DNA of 7,759 bases from contig JAUWMM010000073.1 in NCBI GenBank assembly GCA_030613145.1, forward strand, positions 1 through 7,759, in the 5' to 3' direction. Shown piece by piece: positions 1 to 6,331 of the stretch (position 1 is the first letter of the stretch; each line of letters opens with the position of its first letter). This DNA is from Desulfobacterales bacterium (GTDB taxonomy: Bacteria > Desulfobacterota > Desulfobacteria > Desulfobacterales > C00003060). The position numbers were made by a program, and so were the translations under genes. Under the pieces are notes generated by a model. That model saw nothing but the letters and a program-made list of their open reading frames with translations, ran no database searches and was not told where the DNA came from.

Positions 1-457
1 GGTCGTTATTGCAATCATAGCGGTCTCTCTAATCATTGCAATCCCGACCTACCATTTGTCCATCAAGCCCACGGTTAGCTTGAACGGCGCTGCGCGGCAG
101 CTTTACTCTGATCTCCAGTTGGCCAGGCTACGTGCGGTCAGTAACAATACTCGGTATGGTTTGGTTTTCTCAGCAGGTCCCAGTTACATTATTTTTAGAG
201 ATAGCTACAAAAATTCTCAATACGATGCCGGCGAAGAAGTGATAAAAACCGTTGACCTGGCAAAAGAGTATCCAGGGGTTCAATTTGACACTTCAGAGGG
301 TGGCGGAGATGGCATTAGTTTTGTGAATAATTCTTCTTCAATGACGCCCAAGGGGCTGGCGACCAAACAGGGCACTGTTTATCTGATAAATGAAAAGGGC
401 AAAGGTCGAAAAATAGTTGTCAATAATATGGGGGGGGTGCGGATTGAAAAGTATTAG
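1..457 (+). CDS. GspH/FimT-type minor pseudopilin, 5' end outside window
   Basis: This is the 3' part of a type IV pilin-like protein. Reading in frame from base 2 gives a hydrophobic stretch VVIAIIAVSLIIAIP, the typical continuation of the pilin N-terminal helix after the (missing) G-F-T/S-L-I-E prepilin cleavage site. The following segment, starting around AARQLYSDLQLARLRAVSNN, matches the GspH/FimT pattern in which a helix with an LARxRAV-like motif leads into a beta-rich globular domain. About 151 codons are present and the C-terminus ends with the usual beta strands, so only the leader and first few helix residues are missing. Such proteins sit at the tip of type II secretion pseudopili or type IV pili. 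The next gene is a remnant pilin, which fits a gspH-gspI or fimT-pilV order. A G8 tract at 430-437 lies eight codons before the stop. The stop codon overlaps the inverted repeat of the downstream palindromic element. I cannot separate GspH from FimT. Confidence 0.85.
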   Translation, partial: VVIAIIAVSLIIAIPTYHLSIKPTVSLNGAARQLYSDLQLARLRAVSNNTRYGLVFSAGPSYIIFRDSYKNSQYDAGEEVIKTVDLAKEYPGVQFDTSEGGGDGISFVNNSSSMTPKGLATKQGTVYLINEKGKGRKIVVNNMGGVRIEKY

Positions 458-600
458 AACCCATCTCAAAAATGTGTCTAAGTCCCCATGGCGACGTTGC
501 GGGTCGGCTCAAAATGCTCACATACTGCCGTGTATGCTGCGCTTTTTCGCCGCCCCGCGCCTTGCCCTGAACACTGATCCACATTTTTGAGATGGCTTCT
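456..600. repeat. MITE-like palindromic element, about 145 bp
   Basis: Terminal inverted repeats of 21 bp at 456-476 and 580-600 match at 20 of 21 positions; the shared core is CCATCTCAAAAATGTG on the left and its reverse complement on the right. The interior continues the same symmetry: a GC-rich block at 490-508 pairs imperfectly with 549-567, and the centre carries CATAC (521-525), a 6-base loop, and GTATG (532-536). The whole element is therefore one long imperfect palindrome centred near 528. It holds no convincing gene and no transposase. That architecture fits a non-autonomous miniature inverted-repeat element or a large REP-like repeat. It overlaps the stop codon of the upstream pilin and supplies the ATG at 592 that opens the downstream pilin remnant. 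I see no clear target-site duplication, so the exact boundaries are uncertain by a few bases. The family name is not assigned. Confidence 0.8.
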
Positions 601-810
601 TGTCTAGCAAATTCTGAGGTGCGCCATAGGAATCTGGTAAAAGACCGGAGGGGCTTCAGTCTCCTTGAGGTGCTACTTGCCATGTGTCTTCTTAGCGTAG
701 CATTGCGAACAACGGACATACCTATATGCTGTTTCAAAACCCTTTTCTTGGTATGTTTGGCCATTTTTGGAAGTTCTACGTTCGCTTCGCTTACAATGAA
801 CAAGGCATAA
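592..810 (+). pseudogene. truncated prepilin-like gene (GspI/PilV-type remnant)
   Basis: The reading frame contains RRGFSLLEVLLAMCLLSVAL (residues 20-39 from the ATG at 592), a textbook prepilin peptidase site: basic residues, glycine, phenylalanine at +1 and glutamate at +5, then a hydrophobic helix. After this the pilin pattern stops. The remaining 33 residues are cysteine- and phenylalanine-rich and unlike any pilin helix or globular domain, and the frame closes with TAA at 808-810. GspI and PilV proteins normally continue for roughly 100 or more residues. The ATG lies in the inverted repeat of the palindromic element and has no Shine-Dalgarno sequence, so the original start may have been displaced; a GTG at 619 is an alternative. 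From 696 to 824 another frame stays open and encodes a more protein-like aromatic-rich segment (NGHTYMLFQNPFLGMFGHFW), perhaps the tail of an unrelated gene joined by a deletion. Pseudogene status is an inference from length and from loss of the pattern. Confidence 0.6.
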
Positions 811-816
811 CGAACA

Positions 817-1944
817 GTGGATAGACGGCATTTTTTGAAATGGATAAGCAAAGGTATCCTTAGCGCTTCAGGGTTTTGGCTTTGCACCAGTAGAGATGCG
901 TGGGGAAAGTCAGCCTTTGACTTTGCCTTGGAGGGACAGAACCTGATTGCGGCCGAGCGCTTTGCCGAGGCCAGAGATGCGCTGAAAGAAGCCGTCCGCC
1001 TGGACCCAGAGAGCGATTGGGCCCACGGTCTCCTTGGACGTGCGTACTATGGTCTTGGCCAAAAAACCGAAGCAGTAGCGGCTTTTAGAGAAGCGGCGAG
1101 GATCAATCCAGCCGACACCTATTCCCGTATGATGATCGAGATCATTACCCAGAAGCCGATACCCAGGCCAAAGAAATCAGAAAGTCCCCTAACCCCCTTG
1201 GAGAAGAAGGCCAGAGCCGAAGAAGAATCCATGTTCAACCGGCTTACCCCTGAGGGTGGCCTTGCCTACAGGGTCAAGCGGGTTGTGATTGACCCCGGTC
1301 ACGGCGGGTTTGATTCGGGTGCAGTGGGACCCACCGGCCTGAAAGAAAAGGATGTAACCCTTGACCTTGCCCAACGTCTGAAACGAAGAATCTCTGAAAA
1401 AGGGAAGATCAAATGCTTCCTGACGCGTACAGGAGACTACTATATTCCTCTCAGTGATCGCACGGTAATTGCCAATCAATACCAGGCTGATCTCTTTGTC
1501 AGCATCCACATCAATGCTAATGAAAACCGAAAAGCACACGGCTGCGAGATCTACTATTGTTCGGAGACGGCTTCCAGCAAGGAGGCGGCCCGAGTTGCAG
1601 CCTTTGAAAACGCTGTACTCAAATACGATGAACCGTTCAAGAAAAGGCCCGGCTATATAGATATTGAGGAGATCCTTTTCAACTTTGAAAGAAGGCTATA
1701 TTGGGAGGAAAGCGGCAAATTTGCCGGGGTCTTTCAGAACCGTTTTCAGCAAGCCCTACCTTTCAAGAGCCGGGGAGTTCACTCTGCGAATTTTTTTGTG
1801 CTTCGAAGTGCGAAGATGCCATCAATCCTACTTGAGACCGGGTTCATTTCGAATTACGATGAAGAGGCTGAACTGAAAAAGGCCTCGATTCGAGATGAGA
1901 TCGCTGTTGCTGTGGCAAGAGGATTGTTATATGGATCTGGATGA
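817..1944 (+). CDS. Tat-type TPR/N-acetylmuramoyl-L-alanine amidase (Amidase_3, AmiC-like)
   Basis: The 375-residue product hydrolyses the amide bond between N-acetylmuramic acid and L-alanine of the peptide stem in peptidoglycan. The GTG at 817 is chosen because an in-frame TAA lies 9 bp upstream; the ribosome-binding site is weak. Residues 3-8 are RRHFLK, a twin-arginine motif, followed by a hydrophobic stretch to about residue 23; E. coli AmiA and AmiC are also Tat exported. Two TPR-like units span about 32-65 and 66-99, followed by a charged proline-containing linker. The Amidase_3 domain runs from about 154 to 373. Zinc ligands are apparent at H162 (DPGHGG), E177 (LKEKD) and H231 (SIHINAN), and the catalytic glutamate is E340 (LLETGF). 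A helical insertion at about 250-315, between the third ligand and the last strands, sits where AmiB/AmiC carry the helix that blocks the active site until an activator binds, so regulation by a partner is plausible. The stop overlaps the next gene by 14 bp. All active-site residues are intact. Confidence 0.93.
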   Translation: MDRRHFLKWISKGILSASGFWLCTSRDAWGKSAFDFALEGQNLIAAERFAEARDALKEAVRLDPESDWAHGLLGRAYYGLGQKTEAVAAFREAARINPADTYSRMMIEIITQKPIPRPKKSESPLTPLEKKARAEEESMFNRLTPEGGLAYRVKRVVIDPGHGGFDSGAVGPTGLKEKDVTLDLAQRLKRRISEKGKIKCFLTRTGDYYIPLSDRTVIANQYQADLFVSIHINANENRKAHGCEIYYCSETASSKEAARVAAFENAVLKYDEPFKKRPGYIDIEEILFNFERRLYWEESGKFAGVFQNRFQQALPFKSRGVHSANFFVLRSAKMPSILLETGFISNYDEEAELKKASIRDEIAVAVARGLLYGSG

Positions 1945-2710
1945 TCTCATTTTTCAAGGGGCTGACTACCACTATAAAGGAGAATTCGACAAGGCCATTG
2001 CCAAGTTCCAGGTGGCCCTCAGAATCGATCCTCAAAATGAGTATGCACATAACCAGCTTGGCATCCTTTATGCCAAAAAAGAGCGGTTCGACGCGGCTTT
2101 TCGTGAATTTCACAAGGTGGTCCAGATCGACGGACATAACACCTATGCTCTGTTGTGGCTTGGGATTCTTTACCTGAAACAGGGAAAACTTAATCTTGGT
2201 TTTGGAAAATTTCAGAGAATTATTGAGATCGACCCCAGCAATGCCGATGCCTATTATTTCTTGGGGGCGATTTACAATTTCAGGCACAATACCGCCAAGG
2301 CGATCGAGTACTTGAAGAAGGCCAGGGACGTAGACTCTGACGAACCCGACACCCATTACCGACTTGCCCAGGCCTTTCATAACCTGGACATGACCGACAA
2401 TGCACTCTTGGAGTATCAGCGTACATTGGACCTGAAGCCGTCCCATACAAAGGCCATAAGCGGCATTGGATGGATCTATTACAATCGTGGAGACCGGCAT
2501 TCAGCCATAGCCGAATGGAAAAAGACCCTTAAGATGAACCCTAAAGACCGCGACGCCGTTTTTAATTTGGCTAAGGCTTACAACGAGTTGGCTTGGGAGG
2601 CTATAAAGGGGAACAAGCCTAATGAGGCTATTTCGTGCTGGAAAAAGACACTTGGAGTTGACCCCAAAAACAAGGCGGCCCTATACTATCTCAAGAAGTA
2701 TAAGATGTGA
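1931..2710 (+). CDS. tetratricopeptide repeat protein, cytoplasmic, seven TPRs
   Basis: The 259-residue product is built almost entirely of 34-residue TPR units: about 2-35, 36-69, 70-103, 104-137, 138-171, 172-205 and a seventh at 206-247 with a longer inter-helix loop, plus a short C-terminal helix. Each unit shows the expected pattern of a small residue in helix A, an aromatic at its end, an alanine in helix B and a D-P-like turn. The ATG at 1931 is preferred over the upstream ATG at 1895 because AAGAGG lies 8 bases before it and the TPR pattern begins directly after it. There is no signal peptide or membrane segment, so a cytoplasmic scaffold is expected. The 14-bp overlap with the amidase gene implies translational coupling and a shared role. 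TPRs bind proteins, so it may organise a cell-wall or envelope complex; the partner is unknown. Confidence 0.88.
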   Translation: MDLDDLIFQGADYHYKGEFDKAIAKFQVALRIDPQNEYAHNQLGILYAKKERFDAAFREFHKVVQIDGHNTYALLWLGILYLKQGKLNLGFGKFQRIIEIDPSNADAYYFLGAIYNFRHNTAKAIEYLKKARDVDSDEPDTHYRLAQAFHNLDMTDNALLEYQRTLDLKPSHTKAISGIGWIYYNRGDRHSAIAEWKKTLKMNPKDRDAVFNLAKAYNELAWEAIKGNKPNEAISCWKKTLGVDPKNKAALYYLKKYKM

Positions 2711-2719
2711 ACCGTTTTC

Positions 2720-2796
2720 CTCACTCCGTAATCGCAAAATTGCTCGCAGGAGTGAGCAAAATTTGGCCTTTTTCAAAAAGCTAAATTTTTCCAAAT
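2720..2796 (+). promoter_or_regulatory. nested inverted repeats in leader of the envelope gene cluster
   Basis: The gap between the TPR gene and the LPP20-like gene contains several short inverted repeats. CTCACTCC (2720-2727) is perfectly complementary to GGAGTGAG (2749-2756). TTGCTC (2740-2745) can instead pair with GAGCAA (2754-2759), which uses overlapping bases, so the two hairpins exclude each other. Further on, ATTTGG (2761-2766) pairs with CCAAAT (2791-2796), enclosing a smaller CTTTTT/AAAAAG pair. No hairpin is followed by a clean T-run, so a standard intrinsic terminator is not clear. The region could be an imperfect terminator for the amidase/TPR genes or a leader controlling the genes below. 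Function is inferred from structure only. Confidence 0.4.
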
Positions 2797-2814
2797 AACG
2801 AAAAGGAGGGTGTT

Positions 2815-3693
2815 ATGAAAACAAAAACACTGGTCGTAGTTGTTGCTGTTGCGCTCATGCTTGTCTTTCCGGCAACAGAAGGTTTTGTGGCAGAGTGGCA
2901 TGAGTTTGTACAACCGGTCAGCACCTATGGGAACATTAACTGGTCACAGGGAATCATTACGGCCGTAGGTATTGGATCGCCGCCTGAAAAGTACTATGGG
3001 AAGCCACAGGCCCGCCCCATGGCCCTCAGGGCTGCTCAGCTGGTTGCTTACCGCAATCTGCTTGAGGTAATCAGTGGGGTAAGGATCGACTCGACCACGG
3101 TGGTTAGAGATTCCATGGTTGAGAGTGACCTGATCCGGTCACAGGTGAGCGGTATGGTTAAAGGAACCCAGGTCGTAAAGAAGGAATATCTTTCAGATGG
3201 AACGGTGGAGGTGACCCTGGCCATGAGCCTCCGTGGTGGGTTTTCTCAACTCATACTCCCCACCGACATTCAGCAGATGCCAGAGATCAAAACGATTTCT
3301 CCGGCACCACCCATAACTGCACAGGAACCCATGACCCCAATGCCCACGGCGTCCGTATATACCGGCCTAGTGGTGGACGCTCACGGTATAGACGCCCGTC
3401 CGGCTATGTCACCCAAGATCTTTGATGAGAATGGGCAGGAAGTATACGGCTCGGGCTATGTGAGCCGAGAATATGCCGTTCAGCAGGGCATGACCGGATA
3501 TGCTAAGGACCTGGCCACAGCCCAAGCTAATCCGAGAGTAACCAATGAGCCGCTTACGGTCAAAGGTCTGAGAACCGAAGGACCGGGGAAATCCAATCTT
3601 GTCATTAGCAATGCTGATGCAGCCAAGATTCGAGGTGCTTCTGAGAATCTTTCGTTTTTGAAGAAGTGCCGTGTCGTGATTGTTTTGGACTGA
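2815..3693 (+). CDS. exported LPP20-domain (FlgP-like) envelope protein
   Basis: The 292-residue product begins with a positively charged N-terminus and a hydrophobic run (LVVVVAVALMLVFPA), a Sec signal with likely cleavage around residues 20-26; there is no lipobox cysteine, unlike classical LPP20 lipoproteins. Residues 40-150 follow the LPP20 pattern: a glycine-rich strand (ITAVGIG), an ALRAAQLVAYRNLLEVISGV helix, a D-S-T-T-V-V-R-D segment and a strand pair ending V-E-V-T-L. A proline-rich linker (about 157-178) joins a second domain (about 180-292) that ends with a K-K-C-R-V-V-I-V-L-D strand. LPP20 relatives include Vibrio FlgP and Campylobacter FlgP, which form outer-membrane-associated rings or disks at the flagellar motor. 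A strong ribosome-binding site, AAGGAGG at 2803-2809, supports the ATG. The FlgT-like gene downstream supports an envelope-ring role, but no flagellar gene is present, so the link is inferred. Confidence 0.75.
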   Translation: MKTKTLVVVVAVALMLVFPATEGFVAEWHEFVQPVSTYGNINWSQGIITAVGIGSPPEKYYGKPQARPMALRAAQLVAYRNLLEVISGVRIDSTTVVRDSMVESDLIRSQVSGMVKGTQVVKKEYLSDGTVEVTLAMSLRGGFSQLILPTDIQQMPEIKTISPAPPITAQEPMTPMPTASVYTGLVVDAHGIDARPAMSPKIFDENGQEVYGSGYVSREYAVQQGMTGYAKDLATAQANPRVTNEPLTVKGLRTEGPGKSNLVISNADAAKIRGASENLSFLKKCRVVIVLD

Positions 3694-3711
3694 TCGGGGA
3701 TCACAAATCGT

Positions 3712-3763
3712 AGAGAGCAGAGCGCAAAGCGCATAGAGCGAAGCGAAAAAAACGCCATGCGCT
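3712..3763. repeat. degenerate heptamer tandem repeat with inverted copy
   Basis: The gap between the LPP20-like and SLH/TPR genes holds five tandem 7-base units: AGAGAGC, AGAGCGC, AAAGCGC, ATAGAGC and GAAGCGA (3712-3746), roughly (A/G)NAGNGC. AGCGCAT at 3728-3734 is complementary to ATGCGCT at 3757-3763, so the block can also form a 7-bp hairpin. It ends upstream of the AGAGGAGGT ribosome-binding site (3786-3794) of the next gene. It looks like a short decayed intergenic repeat; a regulatory role is not shown. Confidence 0.5.
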
Positions 3764-3800
3764 ATGCACCATCGAATAACAAATCAGAGGAGGTAATACG

Positions 3801-4979
3801 ATGAAGATTAAGCACAAAATGATAAACGTGGCCTTAATAGGAGTTTGGCTCACCACCATCTTTTTCCTCCAAGGATGTGCTCCTAAGGTACGTGCTCCAG
3901 AAAGTCTCTTGGATACCCCTGAACATCACGTACAGAGCGGCATGAAACTCCTCAAGTTGGGCAGATACGATAATGCCATGCGTGAATTTGAACTGGCCAA
4001 GGGGCTCGACCCGGAGTTTTCAGGGGCATACGTTGGCTCTGGCTTGGTGTTTGGACACAAGGGTGATTTCAAACAGGGAATCGAAGATATGGACAAGGCT
4101 GTTGACCTGGCCAAGACCAAGGAGGAAAAGGTCGATGCCAATGTGGGGCTGATACGATTGTATTCGTTAGGAAAGGAATCTGCCCACAAGAATTGGCTCA
4201 AGAAGGCCAAAGGGGCTTATGAAGACGCTATCGACGAGTTGCCGGAATCCGCAGCTGCTCACTACTATATGGGTGAGGCCTATAAAGGGGCATTGAACTT
4301 CGACATGGCAAGCCAGCTTTTCAAGAAGGTATTGGACATCAACGACACTTACGTGGTTGAGGCGAACGATGCATGGAAGCTGATCCAAAGAGCACAAAGA
4401 GCAGCTCCCGGCACCATGATCGGCAAGAAGATTGCCCTAGTCGATGAGATTACCCGTGCAGACATTGCAGCGCTTTTTATCCAAGAACTCAAGATAGATG
4501 AGGTCTTTGCAAAAAGGACCAGAAAAGAGTTCGATACGAAGTTCAAGAGTCCGGAGAGGAATTTTATTACCGAGCATGTGGTCAAGACGCCGGCAGCACT
4601 CGATATTGCAGATCACGTGCTAAAGACGGATATAGAGGCTGTTATGGAACACGGTATCAAAGGCTTAGAGCCGTATCCGGATCACACCTTTAAGCCCGAC
4701 CAAAAAATTGCACGGGCCGAGTATGCCATAATGATCGAAGACATCCTGATTAAGGCAACAGGGGATGAAGAACTCGCCACCAAGCACATCGGCGGCCCGT
4801 CGCCTTTCCCGGATTTAAGGAATGATCTTCCGTACTATAATGCGGTAATAGTCTGCACGACAAGGGGTATTATGGAGACCAAGGATATTGCCACCGGCGA
4901 GTTTGATCCGATGGGGTCAGTCTCAGGTGCGGATGCATTACTCATAATACGCAGGTTAGAGTCTGTGATCAACCCGTAA
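3801..4979 (+). CDS. lipoprotein with TPR and S-layer-homology (SLH) repeats
   Basis: The 392-residue product has a lipoprotein signal: K/H-rich start, hydrophobic core and lipobox L-Q-G-C with Cys26 as the acylated residue. The +2 residue is alanine, which in the E. coli rule favours outer-membrane sorting. TPR-like helices occupy about 41-108 and 150-183. Residues 214-230 (ITRADIAALFIQEL) resemble the end of an SLH motif, followed by two fuller SLH units: about 267-316, with F-K-P-D-Q-K-I-A-R-A-E-Y, and 333-386, with F-P-D-L, A-V-I, G-I-M and F-D-P-M-G-S-V-S. SLH domains bind peptidoglycan or polymers attached to it, while the lipid anchors the other end, so I infer an outer-membrane-to-wall tether with a TPR docking surface. 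A very strong Shine-Dalgarno sequence (AGAGGAGGT) supports the start. It lies between the FlgP-like and FlgT-like genes, which suggests a shared complex. Confidence 0.8.
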   Translation: MKIKHKMINVALIGVWLTTIFFLQGCAPKVRAPESLLDTPEHHVQSGMKLLKLGRYDNAMREFELAKGLDPEFSGAYVGSGLVFGHKGDFKQGIEDMDKAVDLAKTKEEKVDANVGLIRLYSLGKESAHKNWLKKAKGAYEDAIDELPESAAAHYYMGEAYKGALNFDMASQLFKKVLDINDTYVVEANDAWKLIQRAQRAAPGTMIGKKIALVDEITRADIAALFIQELKIDEVFAKRTRKEFDTKFKSPERNFITEHVVKTPAALDIADHVLKTDIEAVMEHGIKGLEPYPDHTFKPDQKIARAEYAIMIEDILIKATGDEELATKHIGGPSPFPDLRNDLPYYNAVIVCTTRGIMETKDIATGEFDPMGSVSGADALLIIRRLESVINP

Positions 4980-5013
4980 AAGAGGGCTGAGAAAAAAATC
5001 TCTCGAATGGTCG

Positions 5014-6261
5014 ATGATAGGATTTAAAAATCATATTGTTTTGGTATTACTTGTGCTGGGGTGTGCTGGCGGATCCAACGGCTTGACTTGGGCTCAGGAC
5101 GCCTCTGCGGCCGGGCTTGAAGCTAAGCAAGGGGCCGGTGAAACCAGGGCCATAGACGTCATTGGCAGGGGCAGGATTTATCGTGATGATGTGGCCGGGG
5201 CTAGAGATAAGGCGATAGAAGACGCCTTGCAGGGCGTGATTGAACAGGCTGTTGGTCTTGTGGTTACCTTGGAATCGGTAGTGCAAGATTTTCAGCTTTT
5301 GAGTGATCAGGTCTATGATCAGACGGATACATTCATTCATGATTACAAGGTACTAACCGAGTCAAGGTCAGGCCTATACTATCGTGTGGCGGTACAAGCT
5401 ACCGTGTCAATGAATGCTATTCAAGATAAACTTCAAAGTATTGGTATCCTTGTGAATCGTAATGATGTGCCGACGGTAATGTTCTTTTTGTCCGAGCAGA
5501 ATATCGACGAGCCTTTACCTCGATACTGGTGGGGGCAAATCCCTCTTGGTACTCAGTTATCTGTCGCCGAAAAAGCTCTTTCAGACCACATGCGTGGAAA
5601 GGGTTTTATCATTGTAGACAGGGCAGCAATAGGCCGGGATATTAAGTCTGGACAGGAATATGTGAGTTCCGAGTTAAGCGATGTTGCCGCGGCAGAGCTG
5701 GGGAAGAAGTTCGGTGCCGACCTTGTCATAGTAGGAAAGGCCGTGGCCCGCTATAGCGAGAACGTGACAGATGTGAACATGAAGTCCATTCAGGCAACGG
5801 TGTCTACACGTGCTATCAGGACAGACAGCGTGATGTGCATTGCTTCTTCCCAAGGTACCATGGCAGCCGCTCATTCGGATAGCACAGTTGGAGGGACAGA
5901 AGCCCTCATCCTTTCTGCTTCAGGGGTGGCGCGGGATCTCGCGAGGCAAATTGTGGCCAATTGGCGCAAGGACGCAAGGCAGCCTGTTCTGGTAGAATTG
6001 ATTGTAAACGGTATTAAAGAGTATGCCGATTTTGTCAGGTTCAGAACGCATCTGAGAAAACATGTTCGGGGTGTCAGGAACGTGTACTTGCGCAGTATCA
6101 GGGCCGGGGAAGCAAAGATGGATGTGGATGTCATGGGAAATCCCAAGATTTTGGCGGATGAGTTGATGTTGCAGCGCTTTGAGAACCTTGGGGTGAATAT
6201 TTTTGAGGTTTCTGAAAAAGGGGTAAAACTTGAGCTGATACCAACGGAAAGAAACGATTGA
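5014..6261 (+). CDS. FlgT-like exported protein
   Basis: The 415-residue product has a signal sequence with hydrophobic residues 8-16. Cys17 in V-L-G-C could be a lipidated residue, or cleavage may occur after TWA at about 27. Residues 46-143 resemble the FlgT N-terminal domain: a D-V-I-G-R-G strand, an ARDKAIEDALQGVIEQAVG helix, a conserved VTLESVVQ stretch and a strand ending Y-Y-R-V-A-V-Q-A-T-V. Residues 152-318 have a CsgG/TolB-like alternating pattern, with FGADLVIVGKAVAR followed by strands and a terminal helix. Residues 325-410 form a further alpha/beta domain. In Vibrio FlgT is a periplasmic H-ring component needed for flagellar stator assembly; Desulfobacterota carry many FlgT-N proteins of unknown role, so the name is by similarity. 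The ATG at 5014 has no recognisable Shine-Dalgarno sequence, although the frame stays open back to 4969 without another ATG or GTG. It is 34 bp after the SLH gene, so translation may depend on the upstream gene. Confidence 0.7.
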   Translation: MIGFKNHIVLVLLVLGCAGGSNGLTWAQDASAAGLEAKQGAGETRAIDVIGRGRIYRDDVAGARDKAIEDALQGVIEQAVGLVVTLESVVQDFQLLSDQVYDQTDTFIHDYKVLTESRSGLYYRVAVQATVSMNAIQDKLQSIGILVNRNDVPTVMFFLSEQNIDEPLPRYWWGQIPLGTQLSVAEKALSDHMRGKGFIIVDRAAIGRDIKSGQEYVSSELSDVAAAELGKKFGADLVIVGKAVARYSENVTDVNMKSIQATVSTRAIRTDSVMCIASSQGTMAAAHSDSTVGGTEALILSASGVARDLARQIVANWRKDARQPVLVELIVNGIKEYADFVRFRTHLRKHVRGVRNVYLRSIRAGEAKMDVDVMGNPKILADELMLQRFENLGVNIFEVSEKGVKLELIPTERND

Positions 6262-6331
6262 TGGTTGATCCTCTTGACCAACGACCGATGGCAATAATAA
6301 GCCCTCAACAACTAACAACGAGGCACAAGCT

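Noticed and set aside
706..821. Near-direct repeat CGAACAACGGA (706-716) and CGAACAGTGGA (811-821), 105 bp apart, considered as target duplications or an integron attC-like site.
   Set aside because: Only 9 of 11 bases match, the repeats are direct where attC needs inverted core sites, and no insertion-sequence ends lie inside.
420..887. A 155-codon open frame on the minus strand.
   Set aside because: It crosses the pilin 3' end, the palindrome, the pilin remnant and the amidase start; its composition is arginine/serine-rich and it has no domain pattern, so it is an antisense artefact.
2770..2796. Possible sigma-70 promoter in the AT-rich part of the leader (TTTTCA with AAATAA).
   Set aside because: Both hexamers match the consensus poorly and AT-rich sequence gives such matches by chance.
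4981..5004. Possible terminator formed by GAGA, an A-run and TCTC after the SLH gene.
   Set aside because: The stem is only 4 bp and no T-run follows, and the next gene begins within 34 bp.
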